Positions 35,580 to 47,028 of a stretch of DNA of 64,000 nt are shown piece after piece. The DNA is from Sesamum alatum. Lineage: Eukaryota > Streptophyta > Magnoliopsida > Lamiales > Pedaliaceae. The notes under the pieces were generated by a model. The model saw only the letters and a list, made by a program, of their open reading frames with translations. It did no database searches and had not been told where the DNA came from. Within the stretch, counting starts at the first letter, position 1. Each line of letters starts with the position of its first letter. The stretch lies in assembly GCA_034509735.1 (NCBI GenBank), contig JACGWO010000002.1:22739636-22803635 (forward strand), written 5' to 3'. The position numbers and the translations under genes are program-made.

Positions 35580-37428
35580 ACTGGAACGCATGACTGTGGC
35601 ACGCTAGGCTAGGACACATATCCCAAGACAGGATGAAAAGATTGGTAGACTCAAAGAACCTAGAGGTAGGGGACTTGAGTGAGCTACCAACTTGTGAATC
35701 CTGTCTAAGAGGGAAAATTAGCAAGAAGCCCTTTGTAGGACAAACAGGCTTGCCACAGGTATGTTGGACTTGGTCCATACAGACGTATGTGGACCACTAA
35801 GGACGCAGGCCCGAGGTGGGTTCTCCTACTTCATAACCTTCACCGATGATCATTCACGGTATGGTTATGTATACTTGATGAGGTACAAGTCTGAAGCTCT
35901 TGAGAGGTTTAAAGAATTCAGACTTGAAGTAGAGAACCAAACCAACTGCAAAATTAAAGTCCTATGGTCAGACCAAGGTGGAGATACCTTAATATCGAGT
36001 TCCTCAATCATCTAAATGAAAATGGTATAATATCTGAATGGACACCTCCCGGGACACCACAATTGAATGGTGCCTCTAAAAGGAGGAATCGAACCCTGTT
36101 GGACATGGTTCGATCCATGATGAGTTTTACCAAATTGCCCTTGTCCTTTTAGGGCTACGCATTTGAAACGACAGCCAAGTTGTTAAATTTAGCGCCAACC
36201 AGTGTATTGACCCAAACGCCATATGAAATATGGCACGGCAAGCCTGCGTCCTAAAACTATTTGAAAGTGTGCGGTAGCCCCGCATACGTCCAGACGTTAG
36301 TGGGAGATAAGCTAGAATCCAGGTCTAGCTTATGCAGGTTCGTTGGATACCCTAAAGAAACTGCAGGTTATTACTTTTATGACCCCTTGGAATAAAAGGT
36401 ATTTGTTTCAAGGAACGCAGTGATCTTGGAACAAGGCTTTCCAGAGGATATCCAACCTGATGAACTGATCCTTGAGGAATCAAGTGATGGAAATCAGTCA
36501 TCAGAGGTAGCCGCGGATTCCTCACTTAGAGGATTCAGGATAGATACCCGAAGGACTGACCAACCTCGACAAGTCCAGCATGCTAGGCATGAAGGACAGC
36601 CTTAGGAAAGGACAGACCCGGTACTTGAACCGCCAGCTCCTATACAGTCAGCGCCCATAGTCACCACTGTCGAGTCCAGACCTCCAGGGAGATATGGCTT
36701 TCTAAATACGACCGATCTACTGGATAACGATCCTAAGACATACGGAGAAGCGATGTCTAACATCGACTCCGGGAAATGGCTTGAGGCCATGAAGACCGAA
36801 ATGGACTCCATGAGCGAGAACCAAGTCTGGAGACTTATAGACCCACCGAAAGGTGTTAAGCCAGTTGGCTGTAAGTGGGTCTTTAAGCGCAAACTTGGCG
36901 TTGATGGAGAATTCACAACTTTTAAGGCTAGGTTTGTAGCTAAAGGGTACACTCAACGACCTGGGGTCGATTTTTGAGCACACCTACTCGCCGGTAGCCA
37001 TGGCTAAATTCATTCGGACCCTGCTAGCCATAGCAGCATGGTATGACTATGAAATATGGCAGATGGACGTGAAAACGGCCTTCCTCAATGGTTTCGTTGA
37101 GGAAGAGATCTACATGGATCAGCCGGAGGGTTTCACGGTCACTGGAGAAGAACAGAAGGTCTGTCGTCTCCAGAAGTCCATCTATGGCCTCAAACAAGCA
37201 TCCCGAAGCTGGAACATTCGCTTTGACGAAGTAATACGGGGTTATGACTTCATAAAAAACGAATCCGACCCTTGTGTATACAAGAAGGTCAGTGGGAGCT
37301 CTATAGAGTTCCTAGTGCTTTATGTGGATGACATTCTACTCATAGGTAATGACGTTAGAATGTTGGGTGAACCTAAAGCATGGTTATCAATCCAGTTTTC
37401 CATGAAGGATTTGGGTGAAGCCTCCTAC
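35580..37428 (+). pseudogene. B2 integrase and reverse transcriptase
   Basis: The integrase finger survives as ARLGH and CESCLRGK. The core has HTDVCGPLRTQ and TDDHSRYGYVY (35761-36015), then QLNGASKRRNRT, where the catalytic Glu of the SERRNRT motif reads Lys. Several stops follow. RT is open from 36753 to 36977 and, after a frameshift, from 37000 to 37428, with TYSP, MDVKTAFLNG, YGLKQASRSW and YVDD (near 37321). The frame stops at LGEASY, where element B3 begins. Confidence 0.88.
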
Positions 37429-37941
37429 TGAAAGATTATGGATCGTCCCGGAAAATAGCGCGAATGCGGAAGCCCGGTATAAAATTAAATAACAAAAATT
37501 TAAGCATGCTTTTACGTAAAAATAAAGAACACGTTCAAGGGGTGTACCTTGAAGTTCCCGGGCGTTCGGTATATCTCATGAATTAAAAGCAAAGAAACAT
37601 CATGGAGGCCATAGGATTTAAAATAAAAGAGGGACGAAAAGTAAATCGGGACCTACCGATTGTCGTTTTCGTCTTCTAACCGGTACTCGCGTTGTTCCCG
37701 ATTTGCACCAAATCTCGTATATGAGATTCTCCAAATTGTGACACGCAATCCACCCACGTATCTTGCACGTCATGCAAGAGAACGAACAAGTATATTGGAG
37801 AGGACGGATCAATCACACGTTATTAATTTAACGGGATTAATCCTCTTATGTTCAATTGTTCAAGAACAAAAGAACAAGAAAATAATATTCTTGAGAGAGA
37901 GAGAGAGAGGGCGGACGAGAGGAGAGAGAGCACGGAGAGAG

Positions 37942-37972
<31 letters not shown>

Positions 37973-38822
37973 TGGAGTTTCATCATCATTCTTATGGTGA
38001 GGGGCTAGAACTATATATAGAGGAGGAGTTTAATCCTCTTCAAAACTCCAACTCTGAAGAAGACTATTTTGACTAGGATTTTGACCTAGTCAAAGTCCTA
38101 GTCAAAGTAGTAATTTGACCTAGTCAAATTAATCCTAGCCATCCATCTCTCCTTTTTAGTCTCAATCATTAATTAATTTAATGGAATATTTAAAACCTAT
38201 TTAAATATTCCAAAGGGCAATAAATAAATATAATAAATATAAATATTTATTCTAGGCCCATTAAATTAATTTTCTAATAAATCTAATTTATTAGATTCAT
38301 CCTTTTTATCTAATAAAAGGAATTAATTCTCTCCAAGAAAATAAAGGACCCGATTAAATTCAATTTAATCATTCAAATTTCTCCAAATATTTAATTCTAA
38401 ATTAAATACTTAATGTGTGTGGATTGTGTGTGACTCTTTAGATTCACCTTTCAGCTAGACTTGGTCGGATTCCTTCGTTACCCGTCGATCAAATACGACA
38501 GCAGATGCTTAGTGCAAGTCTCAAGGGAATCTCGGTACTCATTTTCAAGATTCCTTGACTTGGAGATTTCCGAACTGATTCGGCGGGACTGATTTCATGG
38601 ACCTATCTCCAAGCGTAGTCCAGTCCCGAAATACGTTTTCAGTCCGTGGGCTTTGTTTGCGTAGTGAACAGATATGTAATGCAGTTAGAGTGAACACAAA
38701 TAAAGTAATGCCAAATAAATTTCACTTTTTTATTCATTAATAATTTATCAAATCCTGAAATTGTCTAGACATAGGTTACATTTTGCTTGCCAAGATTGGC
38801 TACATTGTCACCTATTCTAACA
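37429..38822 (-). repeat. 3' LTR of B3 with about 600 bp deleted
   Basis: Starts TGAAAGATTATGG and ends CTATTCTAACA. Compared with the LTR B at 42554-44586, it jumps from GGTCGGATTCCT to TCGTTACCCGTCG near 38474, losing about 600 bases of U3 that include the CCATGG hairpin block. It carries a GT microsatellite at 37945-37972. Confidence 0.9.
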
Positions 38823-38834
38823 ATCTCCCACTTG
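38823..38834 (-). other. Polypurine tract of B3
   Basis: ATCTCCCACTTG next to the 3' LTR, identical to the A1 tract at 20795-20806. Confidence 0.85.
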
Positions 38835-39630
38835 ACCTTTAAAGCCAATCGCCCATATGTCTAATCCCATCTTCTCAAGATGTTGCGTATGAGCGCTCTG
38901 CGACATAGGCTTTGTCAGCGGATCTGCTGTGTTGTCTGCTGAGTTGACTCGGTCCATCCGAACGTTCACCTCTTCCTACCATTTTTTTTAGAAGATGGTA
39001 GCGTCTAAGAATGTGTTTGGAACGGTGATGAGATGTCGGTTCCTTTGCTTGCGCTATTGCACCGTTGTTATCACAAAAGATGACAACTAGCTCGGCGATG
39101 CTAGGCACCACACCCAACTCTTGGATGTAGTTTTCTCATCCAACAGCTTCCTTGGTAGCTTCTAAAGCTACTATGTATTCGGCCTCAGTGGTGGAGTCAA
39201 CAATGGTTGCTTGCTTGGAACTTTTCCAAGCCACTGCTCCTCCATTGAGCTTAAATACATAACCCGATTGAGACTTGGCATCATCGTCATCAAACTGGAA
39301 GCTAGCATCGCTAAAGCCTTCCAGGATCAATTCTCCATTGCCATAGAACTAAGAACATTTCCTTAGTCCTCCTTAGGTACTTAAGGATGCCCTTAACAGC
39401 ATTCCAATGTGCCTCTCATGCACAAGACTGATATCAGCTTGTTCACGCTCAAAGCGTAAGCAATGTCAGGCCTGGTGCAATGGACCGCATATTGGATGCT
39501 ACCTACGGCAGAAGCATAGGGGATGACTTTCGTCCTTTCAAGTTCCTCATCAGTCTGCGGGGACTGTTTCTTGGATAACTTGATCCCATGCCTCATGGGA
39601 AGGAATCCTCGTTTGGAGTTGTCCATCCAA
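38835..39630 (-). pseudogene. B3 RNase H
   Basis: The minus-strand frame 39330-39136 carries the RNase H signature (GFSDASFQ, SGYVFKLNGGAVAWKSSKQ, STTEAEY). The frame 39117-38875 continues with DNNGAIAQAKEP and SKHILRRYHLL. RNase H removes RNA template during DNA synthesis. A frameshift near 39125 and others upstream break it. The RT-RNase H linker runs from 39630 to 39393. Confidence 0.9.
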
Positions 39631-41542
39631 TATCTCTAAGGACTTTCTCCATATACGAGTTTTGGGTGAGCTCTAACATCCTTTTAGATCTGTCCCTGAC
39701 AATCTGGATGCCTAGGATGTAGGAGGCTTCACCCAAGTCCTTCATGGAAAACTGGGTTGATAACCATGCTTTTTTGTCACCCCAACATTCTAACATCATT
39801 ACCTATGAGTAGAATGTCATCCACATAAAGCACTAGGAACACTATAGAGCTCCCACTGACCTTCTTGTATACACAAGGGTCGGATTCATTTTTTGATGAA
39901 GTCATAGCCCCGTATCACTTCATCAAAGTGAATGTTCCAATTTCGGGATGCTTGTTTGAGGCCATAGATGGACTTCTGGAGACGACAGACCTTCTGTTCT
40001 TCTCCAGTGACTGTGAAACCCTCCGGCTGATCCATATAGATCTCTTCCGCAACGAAACCATTAAGGAAGGCCGTTTTCACGTCCATCTGCCATATCTCAT
40101 AGTCATACCATCCTGCTATGGCGAGCAGGATCCGAATGGATTTAGCCTTGGCTACCGACGAGTAGGTGTCCTCAAAATCGACCCCGGGTCGTTGAGTGTA
40201 CCCCTTAGCTACTAGACTAGCCTTGAAAGTCGTGACTTCTCCATCAACGCCAAGTTTGCGCTTGTAGACCTACTTACAGCCAACTGGCTTAACACCTTTC
40301 GGTGGATCTACAAGTCTCCAGACTTGGTTCTCGCTCATGGAGTCCATTTCGGTTTTCATGGCCTCAAGCCATTTCCTGGAGTCGATGTCAGACATCGCTT
40401 CTCCGTATGTCTTAGAATCGTTATCCAGCAGACCGGTCGTATTTAGAAAGTCATATCTCATTGGAGGTCTGGACTCTCTAGTAGACCTATGGAGAACGGG
40501 AACGTCAGTGGTGGCTGTGGGCGCTGACTGTATAGGAGCTGGCGGTTCAGGCACCGAGGCTGGCTGTTCCTGAGGCTGTCCTTCATGCCTAGCATGCTGG
40601 ACTTCTCGAGGTCGGTCAGCCCTTCGGGTATCTATCCTGAATCCTCTAAGCGAGGAATCCGCGGCTTCCTCTGATGACTGGTTTCCATAACTTGATTCCT
40701 CAAGCATCAGTTCATCAGGTTGAATATCCTCTAGAAAGCCTTGTTCCAAGAACATTGCATTCCTTGAAACAAATACCTTTTGTTCCAAGGCGTCATAAAA
40801 GTAATAACCCGCAGTTTCTTTAGGGTATCCAACGAACTTGCATAAGCTAGACCTGGATTCTAGCTTATCTCCCACTAACCTCTTGACGTATGCGGGGCTA
40901 CCCCACACTTTCAAGTAGTTGTAAGATGCAGGCTTGTCGTGCCATATCTCATATGGCGTTTGGGTCAATACACTAGTTGGCGCCAAATTTAACAAATTGG
41001 CCACTGTTTCCAATGCGTAGCCCCAAAAGGACAAGGACAATTTGGTAAAACTCATCATGGACCGAACCATGTCCAACAGGGTTCGATTCCTCCTTTCAGA
41101 GACACCATTCAATTGTGGTGTCCGGGGAGGTGTCCATTCTGATATTATACCATTTTCTTTTAGATAATTAAGGAACTCGGTGCTAAGGTATTCTCCGCCT
41201 CGGTCTGACCGTAGGACTTTAATTTTGCAGTTGGTTTGGTTCTCCACTTCAAGTCTGAATTCTTTAAACCTCTCAGAGCGTCAGACTTGTACCTCATCAG
41301 GTAAACATAACCATACCGTGAATAATCATCGTAAAGGTTATGAAGTAGGAGAACCCACTTCGGGCCTGCGTCCTTAGTGGCCAACATACGTCTGTATGGA
41401 CCAAGTCCAACAGACCTGTGGCAAGTCTGCTTTGTCCTACAAAGGTCTTCTTGGTCATTTTCCCTCTTAGACAGGATTCACAAGTTGGTAGCTCACTCAA
41501 GTCCCCTACCTCTAGGTTCTTTGAGTCTACCAATGTTTTCAT
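39631..41542 (-). pseudogene. B3 integrase and reverse transcriptase
   Basis: Integrase starts at 41542 inside the zinc-finger region (LVDSKNLEVGDL, CESCLRGK), then a frameshift. A 325-codon frame (41247-40270) follows with SERRNRT, the KVWGSPAYVK region, the linker and the start of RT. It ends at a TAG that replaces the Trp of the CKW motif. RT pieces follow (MDVKTAFLNG and YGLKQASRNW in 40086-39886), and the YVDD box lies near 39820. No gag or protease precedes it. Confidence 0.9.
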
Positions 41543-42137
41543 CGTCTACGTGCGCGCGCCTGGTGGTGCCGCCTCGTGCGCACGCGCGTGCCCTTCAGCA
41601 CGCAGTCACGCGCGCGTGCCCGCGCTTAGGCGCCTGTCGGTCGTGCGCGCGCAGACTCCTCTGTCTGCGTGCGCGTGCGCCTGGAGGCGCTGCCCCGTGC
41701 CACGCTCGCGCGCGGCCTCACTGGCCGCGCGTCTGGGTGCGCAGGCATCCCAGCGGCTGGCATGGCGGGCGCGCGGGCTTCCCTACCCGTTTCCGCGCAC
41801 GCCCGGCCAGCTGTCTGCCTGTCTCCCGGCAGGCTGTCTGCGCAGCCATGCGCGCCTGGCGCAGGCCTGCGCACGTCTGCCTTGCCTATGCGCACGGCCG
41901 CGTGCGGCCAGGCTCCGGCAGGCCTCCGTGCTGCGGCGTTTCTTCGTTTTGTTTCAATTTTCACCCCTGTTTCCCAAGAAAAATAGAAAATCCAACAATA
42001 CCAAAAATCATATGAATTTAAAAGCAAGAAAACGACATGCTTTAATAATAATACAATCAAGAATTACTTAAAACATGCCAAAACACGTTTCATGCTTAAA
42101 ACGCACGTAAAACCCTAGGCCTATACAACCGAACCGG
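41543..42137 (-). other. B3 leader with GC-rich island
   Basis: The island spans about 41545-41945 and is the longest in the window. Overlapping frames of over 200 codons in it reflect GC composition. Its left edge is the deletion junction with integrase. Confidence 0.75.
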
Positions 42138-42149
42138 GCTCTGATACCA
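42138..42149 (-). other. Primer-binding site of B3
   Basis: GCTCTGATACCA, the complement of TGGTATCAGAGC, one base from the LTR fragment at 42151. Confidence 0.95.
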
Positions 42150-42150
42150 C

Positions 42151-42411
42151 TGAAAGATTGTGGATCGTCCCGGGAAATAGCGCGAATGCTGAAGCGCGGT
42201 ATAAAATTAAATAACAAAAATTTAAACATGCTTTTACGTAAAAATAAAGAACACGTTCAAGGGGTGTACCCTTGAAGTTCCCGGCGTTTGGTGTATCTCA
42301 TGAATTAAAAGCATAGAGACAATCATGGAGGCCATAGGATTAAAAATAAAAGAGGGACGAAAAGTAAATCGGGACCTACCGATTGTCGTTTTCGTCTTCT
42401 AACCGGTACTC
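42151..42411 (-). repeat. B3 5' LTR fragment (left arm of fold-back)
   Basis: The terminal 260 or so bases of LTR B in reverse orientation (TGAAAGATTGTGG onward). It stops where the same sequence begins in the opposite orientation. Confidence 0.9.
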
Positions 42412-42553
42412 GTGTTAGAAGACGAAAACGACAAATCAGTAGGTCTCTTTTACGTTTTCGTCTCCTTTTTCTTTTCAAATCCTATGGCCTCCATGATTGC
42501 TTGTATGTCTTTAATTCATGAGATACACCGAATACCCGGGAACTCCAAGGGCA

Positions 42554-44586
42554 TGAAAGAAATCGGTGGATCGTCCCGGGAATTGCGCGAATGTGGAAGC
42601 ACGATAAAAATAAACATACAAAAATTAAAGCATGCTTTTAATTTAAAATGAACACGCTCAAGGGGTGTACCCTTGAGGTTCCCGGGCATTCGGTGTATCT
42701 CATGATTATAAAGCATGTAAAGAAATCATGGAGGCCATAGAGTTGGAAATTAAAGAGGGACGAAAAAAGTAAAACGAGACCTACCCGTTGTCGTTTTCGT
42801 CTTCAACGGCTACTCGCGTTGTTCCCCGTTTTGCACCGAGATCTCGTTCTTGAGACCCTCCAAATCGTGACACACGATCCACCCACGTATCTTGCACGTC
42901 GTGCTAGCAACGAACAAGTGTATATTTTTGGAGTGGATGAATCAACAACACGTTATCAATTAACGGTATTGATTCATCTAAGTTCTAATGTTCCAAGAAC
43001 AAAAGAACTAAGGAAAATATTTTCTTGTAGAGAGAGAGGGGGCGGACGAGAGGTGAGGAGAGGGGAGAGATGAATGTGTGTTGTGTGTGTTTTCAAGAAT
43101 CATCATCCTTCAATTGTTGGAGGCTAGAGGTTTATATAGAGGAGGAGTTTAATCCTCTTTAAACTCCAACTCTAAGAACTCTAATTTGACTAGGATTTTG
43201 ACCTAGTCAAAGTCCTAGTCAAACTAGTGTTTGACCTAGTCAAACTAGTGTTTGACCTAGTCAAACTAGTGTTTGACCTAGTCAAACGAATCCTAGCCTT
43301 CCATCTCCCCTTTCCATCTCAACCGTTGATTTTAATTTAATGGAATATTTAAATCCCATTAAATATTCCAAAAGGCTAAAAGAATAAATATAATAAATAT
43401 TAATATTTATTCTAAGCCCATTAAATCAACCCTTTAATAAATCCTATTTATTAATTTAATTCCCTTTATCAAATAGAAGGAATTAATTTCTCCAAGAAAA
43501 TATAGGACCCGATTAAATCTAATTTAATCATTCCTTTACTCCAATATTTAATTCCAAATTAAATAATAAGTGTGTGTGTGGATAGTGTGTGACTCTTTAG
43601 GTTCACCATTCAGCTAGACTTGGTCGGATTCCTAAAATCCGCCCGTTACCATGGGTGGCCATCTAGCAACGGTCCATGGCACTAGAGACTAGGTGAAATA
43701 ATTGGGGATGAACATTTAGGTTCTAACAGTACACTTGTCCTTCTGTCTTCGGTCTCATCACTTAGAGTCTAGGGCACGGAAAAAGTAGGTACCCATTTTG
43801 GACCTAAGTGTCGGTCTGTCCTTACTAAACGCCGCAAGGGAAACCTTTCCCTTCTGTTCAGTTACTGTGGCCACAGATTTTAGGGACAAGACACAGCGCA
43901 TACATGAGACTCAACTGTCAATGCCTTTTGACAGGAGACAGATCCTTTCTTGGAAAATACTGTCACTCTGTACACCCGAGCTGCACTAGACATGGCTTAT
44001 GACTACTCAAGAGTATTTTGGCAATCTCTCACCATATCTAAGATACAGACCTGATGCACAGGTGAACTCAGCAGTTCCTCAAGTCAAAGGACTTGACCTG
44101 TACCGTTGGAACCGGGAATACATCATACCTTGCAGACCATACTCAAGGTCCTCCGTAAGACGGTTCCCGCGAGTCACCTCAGTCAGCTGCTTCCTAGCAT
44201 GCTGACCCACTAACACTGCTTAGACGACCTTCGTCACCCGTCGATGAAATACGACAGCAGATGCTTAGTGCAAGTCTCAAAGGAATCCCGGTACCCATTT
44301 TCGGGATTCCTTGACTTGGAGATTTCCGGACTGATTCGGTGAGACTGATTTCATGGACCTACCTCCAAGCGTAGTCCCAGTCCCCGAAATTGTTTCTCAG
44401 TCCGTGGGCTTTGTTTGCGTAGTGAACAGAAATGTAAATGCAGATAAGTGAACGTAAACAAAGTATTGCCATATGAATTTTCACTTCTTTATTCATAAAT
44501 GTTTTTATCAAATACCAAAAAAAATTGTCTAGACATAGGTTACATATTCCTGCCAAAATTGGCTTACATGGTCACCTATTCTAACA
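42554..44586 (-). mobile_element. Solo LTR B (2033 bp, TSD GGGCA)
   Basis: Runs from TGAAAGAAATCGG to CTATTCTAACA. GGGCA flanks it at 42549-42553 and 44587-44591. It contains the expanded W-box repeat at 43218-43287 and the CCATGG block near 43652-43680. Confidence 0.96.
43186..43287 (-). promoter_or_regulatory. W-box array with 21-bp tandem repeat
   Basis: Three 21-base units (43218-43238, 43239-43259, 43260-43280), each GTCAAACTAGTGTTTGACC plus TA, follow single W-boxes. I count ten TTGACY cores on both strands in about 100 bases. The LTR TATA motif TATATAAA (minus strand) is near 43132-43139. Other LTR B copies have fewer cores and no such repeat. Confidence 0.65.
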
Positions 44587-44865
44587 GGGCACACCCCTTG
44601 AACGTGTTTTCATTTTACGTATAAAAGCATGTTTAAATTTTGTAATTTAAATTTATACCACGCTTCCGCGTTCGTGCTATTTCCTGGGACGATCCACACG
44701 TCTATCCCAGGCTTTTAATAATAAAGCAGTAAAGTGACCACACACAAAGTATAAGCCAAATGAATATCACTTTCTTATTCATTACAATTTATTAAAACTC
44801 TGAATTGTTCAGACATAGGTTACATTAGCCCAAATAAATTGGCTTCACGATTACCTATTCTAACA

Positions 44866-44932
44866 TAAAGATTAACAAATAGTTCCCAAAACTGCCAATC
44901 CAATTGGCTTTTCTAATCACCTATTATAACAT
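44866..44932 (-). repeat. Old LTR A relic, distal end
   Basis: Continuation of the relic at 16696-17329 beyond the TAAAG duplication. It ends with CACCTATTATAACA, a decayed LTR A terminus. Confidence 0.75.
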
Positions 44933-46471
44933 TGTAATACTATATAATGAATAAAATGAGTATTCGTTACCATTGGTATTATCTTTGTTGTGCTCATTCT
45001 CGCATGTTAAATGTCTATTCACATATATCACAACAAAGCCCAAAGACAATGTTAACAACTCATGTAGTTGGGCCACGCATTGGATGATGGTTATGAAACC
45101 AACTAATAAAGGGTTGGATCTGAAACATTCCAAGTCGGGGACCTCGAGACAGGGCATCGGAGTCCTATTGAGACTTGCACCAAGAGTCGTATTCATTGGA
45201 TGAGTGACGTGTTTCATCAGCGACAAGCGTGAGACGCCTATACGATCTTAGTGGGTTGTCGATTTGGGGTCGAGCGGACTAAACTAATAGTACGGGAGTA
45301 GTCCTCGGACTTGAGAAACCACGGCAGTCACGTGCACACGATGGCTGTATCTTGGATCTGGCGAGAGGTGATCATGTCGCAGACATATTCATTATAAACC
45401 TTAACCAGTGCAGTCAGAGTGTGTAGCAAGGATAGTGGGTTTCAAGAAGAGGACCCGTCACCTGTCAGTATATGACAAAGGTATCTTCTATGCACTTGGA
45501 GACACATTCATGCTGCTTGAACCTGTGGCCACAGTGGTTGATCGAGCAAGAAATGGTTTCCTGCATCAATGCAATGAGGCATGCGTAGTCTCGAGTATTA
45601 ATCATAGACGCCTAGTCAGGGATGGGTACCAACGCCCAATTCCATACCCTAGACTAAGGCCGGGAGACGGTAGATGGAAGGACCGTACTTATATGAAATC
45701 GGTGCCTAAATGTTCACACCAACATTCACCTAGTGTCTAGTGCCATGGACGTTGCTAGACAGCCAACCATGGTGATGGGCTTCTGTTAGACACAAGCCCA
45801 AGTCTAGCTGAGGGTGAACCTAAAGGGTCATACACAAATCACCGAGGAAGTGAAGGAATTGACTTGGAGTCAATTTCAGAAGATGATAAATAATTCGATT
45901 ATTTATGGGATAGTCCATTAGATGGACCTCGATTTATCGATAAATAGGATTTATCGATTAAGTAGAGATTAAAATTTATATCTTTAATTGGATTAAAAGA
46001 TTGATGGGCATTATTTAATTGGACCTTGAATTAAATGGGATTTAATTCTTAGGCTTTTTGTAATTGGATTATAATAAAATCCGATCCATTAAATTTTGGT
46101 CAAGAGAGATGTTAATTCCACTTGTGGAATTAGAAGAAGTTGGACTTCTTCTAAAATGGGGAGTCCGATTAGAAGCACAAAAATCGGCCATTAGGCCTTT
46201 GATGACAAGGTTTACTTGTCTCTTTTGGAAAGAGATAAATCAACCCCAATCAAGCCTCTTTCACTTGGTATGATTCAATCATACCTTGTAAAATGGTAGG
46301 CTTGATTAATGATTCTTCGGGATTGATTGGAATGTATCATAAACATCCTTGGATGAACCTAGACACAATTCAATAATCACATTAATGATGTATATTTATG
46401 TGTATATACAATCATCAAATGTAAGAGATTCATTATTAATCTTTTTCTAAGAAAAAGAAGAAAATACTCAC

Positions 46472-46535
<64 letters not shown>

Positions 46536-47028
46536 GGCCTTCTCTACTTCTCCATACATCTCACTTTGTTGCTTCATTGGTCTAGGATCAATTGAAGAAC
46601 AACGAAATATTTAGAAGGATACACTAATTCGATAGTGTGATTCCTTTCTCTTAATTTCATCTTCTAGGTCTATTTTTCTCTAGCAAGAAAAACATGACTT
46701 CTCCCACTGTGGTGTGGACTATGCTAGATGATTCATAAGTTTGAATCTCAGTGAACATTTGCTATCAGATCGTAGGGAACAATGCTTGTAGCGGTGCACA
46801 AAAGATAACTACAAAGGTAAAACTCGATTTATCATCATTGTAGTTCTCTTCTTTTTATCTATGTGCTCTATATGATATATACGAATTACTTATCATATTC
46901 TACATCGGCGCCTGGTTGAGCACCGAGGATACACCCCTTGGGATCTTTATTATGATGATATGTTTTAATTCGTAATTCCGCGCCTTCTCGCTTCCGCTCG
47001 CTCTCCGACGAATCTGCTTGTCCCTTCA
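44933..47028 (+). repeat. Second old LTR A relic, head-to-head with the first
   Basis: Diverged forward LTR A lacking its first 70 or so bases and ending TTGTCCCTTCA at 47028. Hairpins and the LTR frame (45408-45740) are still recognisable. It has a long CT microsatellite at 46474-46531. The right end abuts RNase H sequence. Confidence 0.85.
46474..46531 (+). repeat. CT microsatellite
   Basis: About 29 uninterrupted CT units, in the CT-rich tract downstream of the LTR A TATA region. Confidence 0.97.

Larger units (their letters stand above)
37429..42411 (-). mobile_element. B3: family B element without gag, 5' LTR truncated
   Basis: Minus-strand order: 5' LTR fragment (42151-42411), primer-binding site, GC-rich leader, integrase, RT, RNase H, polypurine tract, 3' LTR (37429-38822). 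The leader joins directly to integrase at about 41542, so gag and protease are missing. Left flank CCTAC (37424-37428) is the expected target duplication. The right end is lost in the fold-back at 42403-42414. It is inserted in the RT gene of B2. Confidence 0.88.
28976..44717 (+). mobile_element. B2: family B copia element, heavily rearranged (TSD ATAAT)
   Basis: 5' LTR, primer-binding site, leader, gag, protease, integrase and RT read left to right to 37428, where element B3 is inserted. Only the last 270 or so bases of the 3' LTR remain on the far side (42412-42553 and 44587-44717). ATAAT flanks both ends (28971-28975 and 44718-44722), which proves that the distal LTR end belongs to this element. 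Both termini are mutated (TA in place of TG, TA in place of CA). RNase H and most of the 3' LTR were lost. Confidence 0.88.
42412..44717 (+). repeat. B2 3' LTR end (right arm of fold-back), split by a solo LTR B
   Basis: Forward LTR B end at 42412-42553 and 44587-44717, about 273 bases. The inverted sequence GTCTTCTAA / TTAGAAGAC meets across the 12-base loop at 42403-42414. The outer end CTTTTA is followed by the ATAAT duplication of B2. Confidence 0.88.
17330..44865 (-). mobile_element. Solo LTR B split by nested insertions (TSD TAAAG)
   Basis: The LTR sequence proper is 17330-18566, 28353-28975 and 44718-44865. Removing the two nested elements and one copy of each duplication leaves one LTR B of about 2.0 kb in reverse orientation (TGAAAGCATAGG to CTATTCTAACA). 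TAAAG flanks it at 17325-17329 and 44866-44870. The joins are exact: element A1 left GTCCA twice and element B2 left ATAAT twice. No internal region belongs to it, so it is a solo LTR. Confidence 0.93.

Noticed and set aside
41377..42071. Overlapping frames of over 200 codons as possible genes
   Set aside because: They run from antisense integrase into the GC-rich leader island. Long frames are expected in GC-rich DNA, and no domain or conservation is seen.
43218..43287. CRISPR-like array
   Set aside because: Three contiguous 21-base units without spacers, in a plant LTR promoter. It is a minisatellite.
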